This document shows, one piece after another, positions 19,483 through 28,807 of a DNA stretch of 64,000 nucleotides. The translations under genes were made by a program, and so were the position numbers. How positions within the stretch are numbered: the stretch's first letter is position 1; every line of letters begins with the position of its first letter. The DNA lies in NCBI RefSeq assembly GCF_029767005.1, contig NZ_JARUQR010000001.1, positions 553,028 through 617,027 on the forward strand, in the 5' to 3' direction. The notes beneath the pieces are model-generated. The model did not search any database. It was not told where the DNA came from and was given only the letters and a program-made list of their open reading frames with translations. This DNA is from Thiomicrorhabdus sp. ZW0627. Lineage in GTDB: Bacteria > Pseudomonadota > Gammaproteobacteria > Thiomicrospirales > Thiomicrospiraceae.

Positions 19483-19986
19483 TCAAAATTCCGGCACACT
19501 TCCTAAAAGCTGCCGTCCTTCTGTGCTCAATGCCTGCAATTCAAGCTGCCGACCAGGCTGTTTGTGATTCAGAGTAATTTCGATATCTGCACCCGGTAAA
19601 ACGCCCTCACCTTTCTGCGGCCATTCCACCAAAGCGACATAAGATTTTGATAATAAATCCCTAACAGCTAAGTACTCTAACTCTTCCGGATCGCAAAGTC
19701 TATATAAATCAAGGTGATGTATCGTAAATTTACAAAAATTATAACTTTCAACGATAGTATAGGTAGGACTTTTAACTTTTTGATCAGGTAAAAAGTATTG
19801 AATGAATGCTCTGGAGAAAAAAGACTTCCCGGCTCCCAAATCGCCTTTCAGATAGATCATCAGCCCCTTTTCGTAGAGCCCGGAAGCCTCACAGACCTGT
19901 GCCAGCTTGACTGCAAACTGCGCCGTCGCCGTCTCGTCCTCTAAAAAAATTACCTGTTTTTCAGAAACTGCCTTAGAATTTGTCAT
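19483..19986 (-). CDS. tsaE: tRNA threonylcarbamoyladenosine synthesis ATPase TsaE
   Basis: P-loop ATPase that works with TsaB and TsaD to make t6A37 in ANN-reading tRNAs. Walker A GDLGAGKS at 48-55, switch-like SPTYTIVESY, HHLDLYRL and VEWPQKGEGVLP, all typical. 167 residues. Upstream of the amidase gene, as in E. coli yjeE-amiB. Its start codon (19986-19984) is separated from the divergent queG ATG by a single base. Confidence 0.92.
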   Translation of the reverse strand: MTNSKAVSEKQVIFLEDETATAQFAVKLAQVCEASGLYEKGLMIYLKGDLGAGKSFFSRAFIQYFLPDQKVKSPTYTIVESYNFCKFTIHHLDLYRLCDPEELEYLAVRDLLSKSYVALVEWPQKGEGVLPGADIEITLNHKQPGRQLELQALSTEGRQLLGSVPEF

Positions 19987-19987
19987 T

Positions 19988-21175
19988 ATGCAACCTTACT
20001 TATCCAAACCGTTATCCCTGGCCCAAAAAATCAAGCAATGGGGGCTTGAATTGGGGTTTGCCGATGTCGGTATCTCCGATACGGACCTGTCGGACTACGA
20101 AGCCCGTTATTTTAACTGGATAGGTGAGAACTTTCATGGCGAAATGGAATACATGGCACGTCATGGCACCAAACGAACCCGCCCTGAGGAATTGGAACCC
20201 GGTACACTCACCGTGATCAGCGTCCGTCTCAACTATCTGGATCTTGAAGCCAACTCACCGTTTCAGCAGTTGCACGACTCCGAACAAGCCTATGTCTCAC
20301 GCTACGCCTTAGGTAAGGATTATCACAAGCTGATGCGAAAGCGTCTGCAACAGTTGGCCGAAAAGATTCATTCGGAAGTTCCCGACTTTAGCTACCGTGC
20401 CTTTTGCGACAGTGCCCCAGTACTCGAACGCCCTTTGGCGCAGAAAGCCGGCTTGGGATTCATCGGCAAGAACAGCCTAATCATCCATCCACGAGCCGGT
20501 TCCTGGTTTTTCCTCGGCGAACTGTATACCAATCTACCGTTGCAACCCGATCCGGCATTCGACAAACAAGGTTGTGGTCCTTGCACCGCCTGCATCGACG
20601 AATGCCCTACCGGCGCCATTCTTGACGACGCCGTTGTTGATGCACGCAAATGCATCTCCTATCTGACCATCGAATACGACGGTTCAATTCCGGAAGCGTT
20701 ACGCGACAAAATCGGCAACCGTATCTACGGCTGCGACGACTGTCAACTGGTTTGCCCGTGGAATAAATTCACCACTTCCACGCAAGAAGAAGCCTTTCAA
20801 CCTAAAGCCGATCTGGATTCGTCAAGCTTACTGGAACTCTGGAAGTGGGACGAAAAGCAATTTCTGAAAAACTTTGAAGGCTCGCCCATCCGTCGGATTG
20901 GCTATAATCAATGGAAGCGCAATCTGGCGGTCGCTTTGGGTAATATGCAAAGCGATTCTGACAACCTGGAAATTGCGGAAACCGCGTTGAGGTCTGAGAT
21001 CGGTCAAATCAGCCCTTTGGTAGACGAACATATTCAATGGGCCTTAAACGCCATCGCTAAAAACAAACTTCAGCAAAAACCCAACAGGCCTGTTGGGTTT
21101 TCAGAAACCAAAACTGGGTTCAATTTCAAGCCCTTCAAGGCACCTAAATACTATCTTCCCAAGCCAAAATCCTGA
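19988..21175 (+). CDS. queG: Epoxyqueuosine reductase QueG
   Basis: Cobalamin- and iron-sulfur-dependent enzyme for the last step of queuosine synthesis in tRNA. The open frame extends upstream to 19907 antisense within tsaE; the family N-terminus starts at ATG 19988 (MQPYLSKPLSLAQKIKQW). Two 4Fe-4S clusters: GCGPCTACIDECPTGAI and CDDCQLVCPWN with the preceding ARKCISY. 395 residues. The C-terminal 40 residues are a basic tail, of which the part encoded by a 26-base palindrome (21076-21101) looks like an insertion. The stop codon abuts the dgt stop codon with no gap. Confidence 0.93.
   Translation: MQPYLSKPLSLAQKIKQWGLELGFADVGISDTDLSDYEARYFNWIGENFHGEMEYMARHGTKRTRPEELEPGTLTVISVRLNYLDLEANSPFQQLHDSEQAYVSRYALGKDYHKLMRKRLQQLAEKIHSEVPDFSYRAFCDSAPVLERPLAQKAGLGFIGKNSLIIHPRAGSWFFLGELYTNLPLQPDPAFDKQGCGPCTACIDECPTGAILDDAVVDARKCISYLTIEYDGSIPEALRDKIGNRIYGCDDCQLVCPWNKFTTSTQEEAFQPKADLDSSSLLELWKWDEKQFLKNFEGSPIRRIGYNQWKRNLAVALGNMQSDSDNLEIAETALRSEIGQISPLVDEHIQWALNAIAKNKLQQKPNRPVGFSETKTGFNFKPFKAPKYYLPKPKS
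21076..21101. repeat. Perfect 26-base palindrome around CAGGCCTG inside the end of queG
   Basis: AAAAC-CCAACAGG and its exact reverse complement, 13 bases each, centred at 21088/21089 on the CAGGCCTG element (21085-21092). Ends in AAAA/TTTT, so it has terminator form in both directions for the convergent pair queG/dgt, but it lies about 75 bases inside the queG coding frame. Confidence 0.85.
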
Positions 21176-22543
21176 CTACAGAACGTCAAATACCGAACCT
21201 TGCGTCGGCGTAAAGAGTTTCGCATACAAACGCGAAGCATAGGTATTGGTCATCCCGGCAATGTAGTCGGAAATCACACGCTGCTGCGCCTGCTCGCTTT
21301 CAGCCGCTTGATATTTCTGGTAGGAGCTTCTAGGCAATAAAGTGCTTGGGTTAGCGCGTAACGATTTGAACAACTCCAGAACAATCAGCTGGCCTTTGTA
21401 CTCCATCCCTTTCACTTCGGGAATGGTGATGACGTTTTTGAAAACGAATGCCTTCAAGAGTTCCAAAACCGCCGCCTTGTCTTCGGCCAACTTAGCCTGA
21501 TAGCGCAGTAGCGGATGCTCGAATTCGTGATTTTCATCCATATAGATGCTTTCCACCATAATACCGACCATCTTACTGATAGCATGCTTACGGGCACGAG
21601 AAGATCCACAGAACAAACGTTCTGTCATTTCATCACCCCAAGGTGCATATTGTTGAAAAACCGGATCGTCCATGACTTCCGCCTGCCACAATTCGCGGGA
21701 AACCATCTTCATTGCCACCGCATCCTCAAAGTCGTGAATACCGTAAGCAATGTCATCGGCCAACTCCATAATCGTGGTATCCAACGCTTTGTATTTGGTT
21801 CGGTTATGGCAAGCGCCTTCGCAATGTGAAAGCTGGGTGAACAAGGCACGGTCAGAGTCCGAAAACGGCTGTAGCACCCAATCGAATACCGTCTTTTCTT
21901 CCGAATACAAACTCTTAGGAGGGTTCCAACGATTCATCTGCAAGGTTCTGAAATCAGAGACTTCCGGCTCCAGCAACTGCATCTGATAGTCTTCGTTTGT
22001 ATTGATAACTTCATTGTAAAGAGCTGGATACTTCATCACCCCTAATGTGGTACGTCGCGACAAGTCCAAACCGTTTTCCGGTGTGTATTCACCCAACTTC
22101 GCCATGATACGCAGCGTCTGAGCATTGCCCTCAAAACCGCCATAATGACGCATCATATAATTCAAGGCCACTTCTCCGCCGTGACCGTAAGGCGGATGTC
22201 CCAAATCATGAGCCAGACAGATAGCCTCAATCAGATAAACCGAAGGCAACCATTTGATGTATTCGGCTTCTTGGGCCACCCCTTCCGTTCCCACGGTAAT
22301 CAACTGTTCCACCAGGCCGGAACCGATTTGTGCGACCTCCATCGAATGGGTCAGACGAGTGCGGTAGAAATCCGATTCACTCAAACCGAAAATCTGGGTC
22401 TTGGCCTGCAAACGGCGAAATGAAGCGGAATGAATCACTCTGGCGCGGTCACGTTGATAGACGATTCGTGCCGGTCTGGATTCCTGTTGATTCAAATAAT
22501 CGGTATAACGCTGTGTCCATATTTGGCTTTGCGTAATATCCAT
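21176..22543 (-). CDS. dgt: Deoxyguanosinetriphosphate triphosphohydrolase-like protein
   Basis: HD-superfamily phosphohydrolase that cuts dNTPs to nucleoside and triphosphate. Metal-binding His66 (LTHSMEV), His112-Asp113 (LAHDLGHPPYGHGG) and a later Asp in LADDIAYGIHDFEDAV, all as in Dgt. 455 residues, the length of the Dgt type-2/3 family. Substrate preference cannot be read from sequence. Convergent and stop-to-stop with queG. Confidence 0.9.
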   Translation of the reverse strand: MDITQSQIWTQRYTDYLNQQESRPARIVYQRDRARVIHSASFRRLQAKTQIFGLSESDFYRTRLTHSMEVAQIGSGLVEQLITVGTEGVAQEAEYIKWLPSVYLIEAICLAHDLGHPPYGHGGEVALNYMMRHYGGFEGNAQTLRIMAKLGEYTPENGLDLSRRTTLGVMKYPALYNEVINTNEDYQMQLLEPEVSDFRTLQMNRWNPPKSLYSEEKTVFDWVLQPFSDSDRALFTQLSHCEGACHNRTKYKALDTTIMELADDIAYGIHDFEDAVAMKMVSRELWQAEVMDDPVFQQYAPWGDEMTERLFCGSSRARKHAISKMVGIMVESIYMDENHEFEHPLLRYQAKLAEDKAAVLELLKAFVFKNVITIPEVKGMEYKGQLIVLELFKSLRANPSTLLPRSSYQKYQAAESEQAQQRVISDYIAGMTNTYASRLYAKLFTPTQGSVFDVL

Positions 22544-22676
22544 GCTTCACTCCGTATATTGGGATTAGGATGATTGCGAACAATGACAATTGGCTATCAT
22601 CATACGAAAAGCCCGCAGGGATGCAAGCTTCAAGCCATTAATAAAGCCAATAAAAGAGAAAAAGGATAGGTACCGG

Positions 22677-22684
22677 CAGGCCTG
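22677..22684. repeat. CAGGCCTG element, intergenic (dgt / GGDEF cyclase)
   Basis: Copy between the end of the cyclase gene and the start of dgt, extended as GGCAGGCCTGTTAA and followed by a short A/T run. Confidence 0.8.
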
Positions 22685-22723
22685 TTAAGATTTTTGAAAC
22701 GTTTTGAACAACACAGTAAAAAA

Positions 22724-24001
22724 TCAGATTATTGTATGGATTTCGATGCGGTTGCGCCCATTCTCCTTTGCCAAATACAAAGCCCGGTCGGCACATTTCA
22801 GGATGTCCTCGTCCAGATGTGTCAACCTCGGATCCATGATGAACAACCCGATGGAAACAGTGACGCAACCATAAGGCTCGTTGCCATCATGCTCCATTTT
22901 CAAATCAAACACGGCCTGCCTTGCTTTTTCGGCCAGATGCGCAAATCCACCATGGGATTCCGATGCGAAAAGAACGCCGAACTCCTCCCCCCCCAAGCGG
23001 AAGACATAATCGCCATTGCGCTGAAAAACCTGCTTCAATGTGTCGGCGATTGCTTGCAAAGCGCCGTCTCCAGCGTGATGACCGTAGCCGTCGTTGTATT
23101 TTTTGAAATTGTCCGCATCCACCATCAAGAACCCCAACCATTCTCCATGACGCTTGGCGCGGTTCACCTCACTCATCAAAACCTGGTTGTAATAACGACG
23201 ATTAAAGACACCGGTCAGTTCATCGGTAATGATTAACTGCTCAATTTTCTTTCTATCCGTGATGTCATGACGAACCGCCGTATATCCAGATACTCCACCT
23301 GTTTCATCATGCTCTGGCTTGATGGTCACATCCACCCAATAGAAACCATCATCTTTTTTACGGTTTTTGATTTCACCCCGCCACACTTTCCCCCGGGAGA
23401 TTGTTCGCCACAAATCTTTATACAAGGATTTAGGCATATCAGGATGACGAACCACATTGTGGTTTCGACCAATTAACTCCTCACGACTGAATCCACTGAT
23501 CTCACAAAAAGCTCTGCTGACCGAAGTGATGGTTCCATAAGGATCCGTTGATGAAGTGATGACATTTTCGTCGATCAGGTCAAGATACTCGTCCAGTTTC
23601 TTTTCACTGAGCTCAACAGTTTGGGATAACGCTTCGGCACGTTTTCGGTCGGTAATATCACGACGAATAGCGGTATAACCGACAACATTTTGACCGAGCA
23701 AATCATAGTTCGGAAAGATTTCAACTTCCACCCAGTAACTGCTGCCGCTCTTATGCCTATTTTTCAACTCTCCCCGCCAAACTTCACCGCGAGAAATTGT
23801 CTTCCACAAATCCCGGTAGATCGAAGACGGCATATCAGGGTGACGAACAATATTATGGCTTTGACCAATCAATTCCTGCTTACTGTACCCACTGATTCTG
23901 CAGAACGCCTCACTGGCGTATAAAATGGTTCCATGCAAATCGGTCGCAGAAGTAATGACATTCCGATCAACGATCATCTTATAGTCATCAAAAGGCTCCA
24001 T
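22724..24001 (-). CDS. Diguanylate cyclase with two Aer-type PAS domains
   Basis: Makes c-di-GMP from two GTP. No membrane segment, so cytoplasmic. Two tandem PAS-PAC units (about 10-122 and 140-252), clearly duplicated: each has the NxVRHPDMP segment and a WRGExKNRxK...YWV strand, the signature of the FAD-binding PAS of the aerotaxis receptor Aer. A GGDEF domain (255-425) follows with active GGEEF at 337-341 and the product-inhibition I-site RNGD at 328-331. A redox or oxygen cue is therefore plausible (inference). Monocistronic. Upstream is a 280-base AT-rich region shared with the divergent permease gene. Confidence 0.93.
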   Translation of the reverse strand: MEPFDDYKMIVDRNVITSATDLHGTILYASEAFCRISGYSKQELIGQSHNIVRHPDMPSSIYRDLWKTISRGEVWRGELKNRHKSGSSYWVEVEIFPNYDLLGQNVVGYTAIRRDITDRKRAEALSQTVELSEKKLDEYLDLIDENVITSSTDPYGTITSVSRAFCEISGFSREELIGRNHNVVRHPDMPKSLYKDLWRTISRGKVWRGEIKNRKKDDGFYWVDVTIKPEHDETGGVSGYTAVRHDITDRKKIEQLIITDELTGVFNRRYYNQVLMSEVNRAKRHGEWLGFLMVDADNFKKYNDGYGHHAGDGALQAIADTLKQVFQRNGDYVFRLGGEEFGVLFASESHGGFAHLAEKARQAVFDLKMEHDGNEPYGCVTVSIGLFIMDPRLTHLDEDILKCADRALYLAKENGRNRIEIHTII

Positions 24002-24283
24002 ATTCCAACCTGCCTATATCATTGTTTTTTATAAGGTTATTAAACATACAAACCAATTTCAGTTTGAATTGAAACCAAAAAATATACAAACTATATTTTC
24101 ATTAGGGTTAATAAAATATACTTATCAAAATCAGGGAGAACGGTTAACTTTTTGAAATAGCCTACATAAGTGACTCACGAATATATGTGTAAAATCATCA
24201 TCACAAACAACATGATTGGTTTACACTTAAATTCCAAATTCTATTTTGCAGCCCCATAAAACAGACGATCGAATGAAATAACT
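24002..24283. other. AT-rich divergent intergenic region
   Basis: Lies between the cyclase (minus) and permease (plus) genes. Very A/T-rich with an imperfect inverted repeat TTTCAgTTtgAATTGAAA near 24057-24074. It should hold both promoters, but I cannot pick convincing -35/-10 pairs. No gene seen. Confidence 0.4.
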
Positions 24284-25501
24284 GTGGAAACTCCAAAGCT
24301 CAATCGAACGCTTTCCTTACCGCAAATGGTTCTCTACGGATTAGGTACCACAATCGGAGCCGGAATTTACGCACTGGTGGGTGAGCTGGCCGGTATTTCC
24401 GGCTATTTGGCTCCGGCTGCATTTTTAGTTGCTGCCATCCTTGCCGGAATGACAGCCATGTCGTTTGCCGAACTTTCCGGTCGATACCCTCAAGCAGCCG
24501 GTGCCGCTCTTTACGTCAAACAAGGCTTTGACTCCGATCGATTTTCCACTCTGGTCGGATTACTGGTCGCCCTTGCAGGACTGGTTTCGGCGTCGGCCCT
24601 GGTCAATGGTTTCATCGGCTACCTGTCCGAACTCCTTCCCATCCATCCACAAATCGACATCATCATTTTAGTCTTCCTCATAGGCGCATTGGCCGCTTGG
24701 GGAATTGCCGAATCGGTCTTCATCGCCAGCCTGATTACATTGATTGAAGTCGGCGGCTTACTGTTGATCATTTACACAGGCCTGCCCAGTCTGGAAAACC
24801 TCGGGGAGATCGGCCCGCACTTCATTCCCGATCTGAGTTTCACATCGGTATCTCTGATTTATTCCGGGGTTCTGCTCGCCTTCTTCGCGTTTATAGGATT
24901 TGAAGACATGGTGGACGTCGCCGAAGAAGTCAAAGACGTCAGTCGCACCCTACCCAGGGCAATACTCCTGACCTTGTCCATCACGGCCATCATCTACATC
25001 TGCATCATGGTCATCGCCCTGCTATCCTTTACGCCGGCTGAACTGGCGAAAAGCCAAGCGCCTATGGCCCTTCTCTATGAACACCACACCGGCAACAGTG
25101 CAACCCTGATCACTTTCATCGGAATGTTCGCCATCATCAACGGCGCTCTGATTCAAGTCATCATGGCTTCCAGAGTCTTATACGGACTCAGTTGCCGGGG
25201 ATTGATCCCAAAACCGTTCTGCCGGGTCAATGCAAGAACCCATACCCCGGTCATCTCAACGTTTACGGCCAGCCTAGTGGTGTTGATTCTGGCTCTGCTG
25301 GGAGAACTCTCCAGTCTGGCACAAGCCACTTCAATCATTATGCTGGCGGTTTTTTCAATGGTAAACTTGGCTTTATGGCGCATCAAAAAACACCAACCCG
25401 CTCCTTACGGTAATTTGGTGATACCGCGCTGGGTACCCTTGGTTGGATTTATCGTCAGTAGCGGTTTCGTGATATTTGAATTGTCGAACCTAGTACTCTG
25501 A
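24284..25501 (+). CDS. APC-superfamily amino acid permease
   Basis: Inner-membrane secondary transporter, 405 residues and about 12 hydrophobic helices. The unwound TM1 carries the APC motif GLGTTIGAGIYALVGELAG (substrate/sodium site), TM2 begins AAFLVAAILAGMTAMSFAELSGRYPQ, and FEDMVDVAEEVKDVSRTLPRAIL marks the conserved loop before TM7. The substrate cannot be assigned. The start is GTG with no good ribosome site; no in-frame alternative precedes the motif. Possibly co-transcribed with the DUF2238 gene 47 bases downstream. Confidence 0.88.
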   Translation: METPKLNRTLSLPQMVLYGLGTTIGAGIYALVGELAGISGYLAPAAFLVAAILAGMTAMSFAELSGRYPQAAGAALYVKQGFDSDRFSTLVGLLVALAGLVSASALVNGFIGYLSELLPIHPQIDIIILVFLIGALAAWGIAESVFIASLITLIEVGGLLLIIYTGLPSLENLGEIGPHFIPDLSFTSVSLIYSGVLLAFFAFIGFEDMVDVAEEVKDVSRTLPRAILLTLSITAIIYICIMVIALLSFTPAELAKSQAPMALLYEHHTGNSATLITFIGMFAIINGALIQVIMASRVLYGLSCRGLIPKPFCRVNARTHTPVISTFTASLVVLILALLGELSSLAQATSIIMLAVFSMVNLALWRIKKHQPAPYGNLVIPRWVPLVGFIVSSGFVIFELSNLVL

Positions 25502-25548
25502 AACAAAGCGCAACCGCCTCATACACCATTCGTAACAGGGGAATCAGA

Positions 25549-26169
25549 ATGAAAGAAACAATATGGTTGTTGATTTTCCTTGGTGTACTCATCTGGTCCG
25601 CCATTGCGCCAAAAGACGGAATCACATGGATTCTGGAAGCATTTCCGGCATTAGTAGCGCTACTACTCATTCTACTTACCCATAAACGTTTCCCTCTAAC
25701 GCCTTTGGCTTACATTCTCATCCTGTTCCATGCCTGCATCCTATTTGTAGGGGCCCATTACACCTATGCAGAAGTCCCGCTTTTCAACGACATTCAAAGC
25801 TGGCTCGGAACGGCCCGAAATGATTACGATAAACTCGGCCACCTCACACAAGGATTTGTCCCTGCCATCATTGCCCGCGAAATATTGATTCGTTTCGAGG
25901 TTTTCAACCGGCCTGCTTGGCAAAACTTTTTCATTGTCTGTTTCGTACTCGCCGTCAGTGCCAGTTACGAACTGCTTGAGTGGGCAACGGCCTTGGTTTC
26001 AAACGAAGCCGCCGAGGCCTTTCTCGGCACCCAAGGGTACGAATGGGATACCCAGTCCGACATGTTCTGGGCTTTAGTAGGTTCCATCGCTGGATTAACC
26101 ATCCTCAGCCGCCTGCATCAGAAACAACTGGACGAACTACTAAATAAATCCAATCCCAATTCAAACTAA
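25549..26169 (+). CDS. DUF2238 (YjdF-like) inner-membrane protein
   Basis: 206 residues with about six membrane segments. Family marks: NDIQSWLGTARNDYDKLGHLTQGFVPA, then SYELLEWATALV and DTQSDMFWALVG with conserved acidic and His residues facing the membrane core. Function unknown in any organism that I know of. AGGGG lies before ATG. Follows the permease gene. Confidence 0.8.
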   Translation: MKETIWLLIFLGVLIWSAIAPKDGITWILEAFPALVALLLILLTHKRFPLTPLAYILILFHACILFVGAHYTYAEVPLFNDIQSWLGTARNDYDKLGHLTQGFVPAIIAREILIRFEVFNRPAWQNFFIVCFVLAVSASYELLEWATALVSNEAAEAFLGTQGYEWDTQSDMFWALVGSIAGLTILSRLHQKQLDELLNKSNPNSN

Positions 26170-26291
26170 AAAAGGCTGGTAATTTCACTTATTGGTCATT
26201 TATGATGAAACAATTATCAGGTTAAGCTCTTGAAACTATTTTCACTCAAGCAGCCTTTCTACAAAGATGTAAAAACTCCGGGAGATCGCTC

Positions 26292-28760
26292 ATGAGCCTA
26301 CTAAAAAAAATTCTAATCGGATTCGTCAGCTTAATCGTCTTGTTCATCGCCGCGATTGCGATTATCGTCGCCACCGTCGATCCTAATGAACATCGCGAAG
26401 AAATCACCCAATTCGTCAGCGAACAGACCGGTCGCGACCTGACAATCGGTGACATGAACCTTTCGTTCTTCCCGCGTCTCGGGCTCAGTTTACAAAACGC
26501 ACAGATGAGTAATGCCGAAGGCTTCGGAGACAAACCCTTCGCTTCAGTCAAAGAGGTCAACATCGGCGTAGCCATTCTCCCCCTTCTAAAAAGCAAATTG
26601 GAAATCGACACTCTCACGCTACACGGTTTGACCCTTGACCTGCAACGCAACGCCGACGGCGTCACCAACTGGGATGACTTAGTCGCCAAGGGCGGAGGTA
26701 AAGAGACAAAAGACCGTGACATCAAAGATGAAGGCGGAATGGAGAAACTGGCCTCCCTAAGCTTTGGCGGACTTGATATTCGCGACAGCTACATTCGCTG
26801 GGATGACAAACTCAACCAGCAGACTGTCGAACTGACTCCGTTTGAACTGACTTCTGACTCGATCAGCTTCGGTCAATTCTTCAACCTCAATCTAAAAGCC
26901 AACACAAAAGTCACCAACCCAGACTTGACAACGGAAACCACGCTTTCCGCCGAAGTTAAAATCGATCAGGACGGACAACTTGAAATCAAAAACCTAAAAC
27001 AGAACAACGAATTGCAGGGCAAGGATTTTCCTGTTCAAAGCGTGATCACAGAATTAGAACTTCCTTCGCTCAAACTCGCTATGGAACAGCAACAGATCGA
27101 CCTACCGTCTTTAATGCTCAGTTATTCAGTTAAAGGCGGTCAGGACTTCCCTGCCAAAAAACTGGAAGGGAAACTGCAAATCTCCGACGTCAAAACCGAT
27201 GTCAAACAAAAGGTATTCGGAGCCGGCACCGTCAAACTGACCTATGATATGGAAGGCGCCACTGACTTCGCTCTGAAAACCGCTAAAGGCGACCTGAGCT
27301 TGAACAATCCCGAGTTTTCCATGGAAAAACAGATCCTCAAATCCGGCCCGCTTGCCTTGCAGGGCGACTTAACCGGAGACAGCCTGCCGAACGGAAAAGC
27401 ACATGTTTCCTTAAGCACTCAACCGGCTTTGAACCTGACTGCGCAAACCGCCGCCTTGAATAACATCAGCTTGAAAGCATTGGATCTATCGGCCAAAGGC
27501 CAAGTCAACGTGACTCAACTTAAAGACCAACCAAAGGTTGCCTCTAAGCTCTCCGTTGGCGAAACCAACCTGCGCAAGCTCTTCAAACAACTTGGATTGC
27601 AAATTGCGGCGATCGACAACATGTCGGATAAAACCAGTCTGACCAAAGCCTCTGCGGATCTTGCCGTCGACTTCGACAGCAAAACCCAAGCAGTCAATGC
27701 CAAGAACATCTTGGTCAAACTGGATGATAGTCAGTTGAAAGGCTCCGCCACTTTCAAGAACTTCGAAAAACCGAATATTGGCTTCAACCTGGGATTGGAT
27801 AAAATCAACTTGAACCGCTATCTACCGCCTAAACCTGAAAAGCCTGAAGCCGAATCCAAAGCGCCCTCTGAAGATTTCGAGGTCACTCTTCCGATGGAAA
27901 TGCTTAGAAATTTGACCATTAACGGAACTGTCAAAGCCGGTGACGTCACTTACGATAAACTCAATCCAAAGAATATCGTCGCAACCGTCAAAGGACAAAA
28001 CGGTTTGATTAATATCAATCCATTGAAAATGGACATTTTCAAAACCAGTCTATTGGCTTCTGGGTCACTCGATGTCCGAGGTCAACAGCCGAAATACGCA
28101 TTCAAAACCAATGCTAAAAACGTACCTGTAGGCGATGTTTTGCTGGCACTCACCGATAACGACCGTCTTAGCGGGACCGGTGCGGTCAACGCCGACATCA
28201 CCACTGGCGGAACGAAACTATCCCAATTCAAACAAAATCTGAACGGAACGGCTTCGGTCGACCTGAAAGACGGTGCAGTCAAAGGCTTCAACCTGGCACA
28301 ATCCATCCGTCAGGCCAAAGCCAAAATCGCAGGGCAACAAGCGGCAGGTTCACAGGAAGAGCTTAAAACCGACTTCAGCTCCCTGATTGGCGAAGTGGCA
28401 ATCACCAATGGCGTGGTCGACACCAAAAAACTGTTGGCACAAGCGCCTTACATGCGTATCAACGGATCAGGTAAGGTAAATTTGGTTAAAGAAGATATGG
28501 ACTACCTTGTCAAAACCAAGATCGTCGCCAGTGACAAAGGCCAAGGTGGTGAAGACCTGAAAGATTTGAATGGTTTGACCATCCCAATCAAACTCAAAGG
28601 AGCCCTAACAGGTCCGAAAGTGTCTCTCGATCTCGGCTCTCTGCTTGAACAAAAGGCCAAGCAGGAAGTGGAACAAAAAGTAGAAGAGAAAAAAGAAGAA
28701 GTGAAAAAGCAACTTGAAGATCAGCTCAAAGAAAACCTTCTGAAAGGCTTCAAGTTTTAA
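26292..28760 (+). CDS. asmA: AsmA-family inner-membrane-anchored protein
   Basis: Large periplasmic protein (822 residues) held by one N-terminal membrane helix (about 5-28), followed by AsmA N-terminal domain (VDPNEHREEITQFVSEQTGRDLTIGDMNLSFFPRLGLSL) and a long beta-rich body, then the AsmA C-terminal domain (PVGDVLLALTDNDRLSGTGAVNADITTGG, about 610-760). AsmA relatives form bridge-like beta-taco grooves thought to move phospholipid to the outer membrane. The last 50 residues are a Lys/Glu coiled coil. GGGAG before ATG. Ends in a strong terminator shared with the convergent HD-GYP gene. Confidence 0.88.
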   Translation: MSLLKKILIGFVSLIVLFIAAIAIIVATVDPNEHREEITQFVSEQTGRDLTIGDMNLSFFPRLGLSLQNAQMSNAEGFGDKPFASVKEVNIGVAILPLLKSKLEIDTLTLHGLTLDLQRNADGVTNWDDLVAKGGGKETKDRDIKDEGGMEKLASLSFGGLDIRDSYIRWDDKLNQQTVELTPFELTSDSISFGQFFNLNLKANTKVTNPDLTTETTLSAEVKIDQDGQLEIKNLKQNNELQGKDFPVQSVITELELPSLKLAMEQQQIDLPSLMLSYSVKGGQDFPAKKLEGKLQISDVKTDVKQKVFGAGTVKLTYDMEGATDFALKTAKGDLSLNNPEFSMEKQILKSGPLALQGDLTGDSLPNGKAHVSLSTQPALNLTAQTAALNNISLKALDLSAKGQVNVTQLKDQPKVASKLSVGETNLRKLFKQLGLQIAAIDNMSDKTSLTKASADLAVDFDSKTQAVNAKNILVKLDDSQLKGSATFKNFEKPNIGFNLGLDKINLNRYLPPKPEKPEAESKAPSEDFEVTLPMEMLRNLTINGTVKAGDVTYDKLNPKNIVATVKGQNGLININPLKMDIFKTSLLASGSLDVRGQQPKYAFKTNAKNVPVGDVLLALTDNDRLSGTGAVNADITTGGTKLSQFKQNLNGTASVDLKDGAVKGFNLAQSIRQAKAKIAGQQAAGSQEELKTDFSSLIGEVAITNGVVDTKKLLAQAPYMRINGSGKVNLVKEDMDYLVKTKIVASDKGQGGEDLKDLNGLTIPIKLKGALTGPKVSLDLGSLLEQKAKQEVEQKVEEKKEEVKKQLEDQLKENLLKGFKF

Positions 28761-28776
28761 GACCTTCAAGCTAATA

Positions 28777-28803
28777 AAAAAAGCCCCGAATCGGGGCTTT
28801 TTT
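28777..28803. terminator. Bidirectional intrinsic terminator after asmA
   Basis: AAAAGCCCC, five-base loop, GGGGCTTTT with A- and T-runs on both sides, between convergent asmA and the HD-GYP gene. Confidence 0.9.
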
Positions 28804-28807
28804 CATT

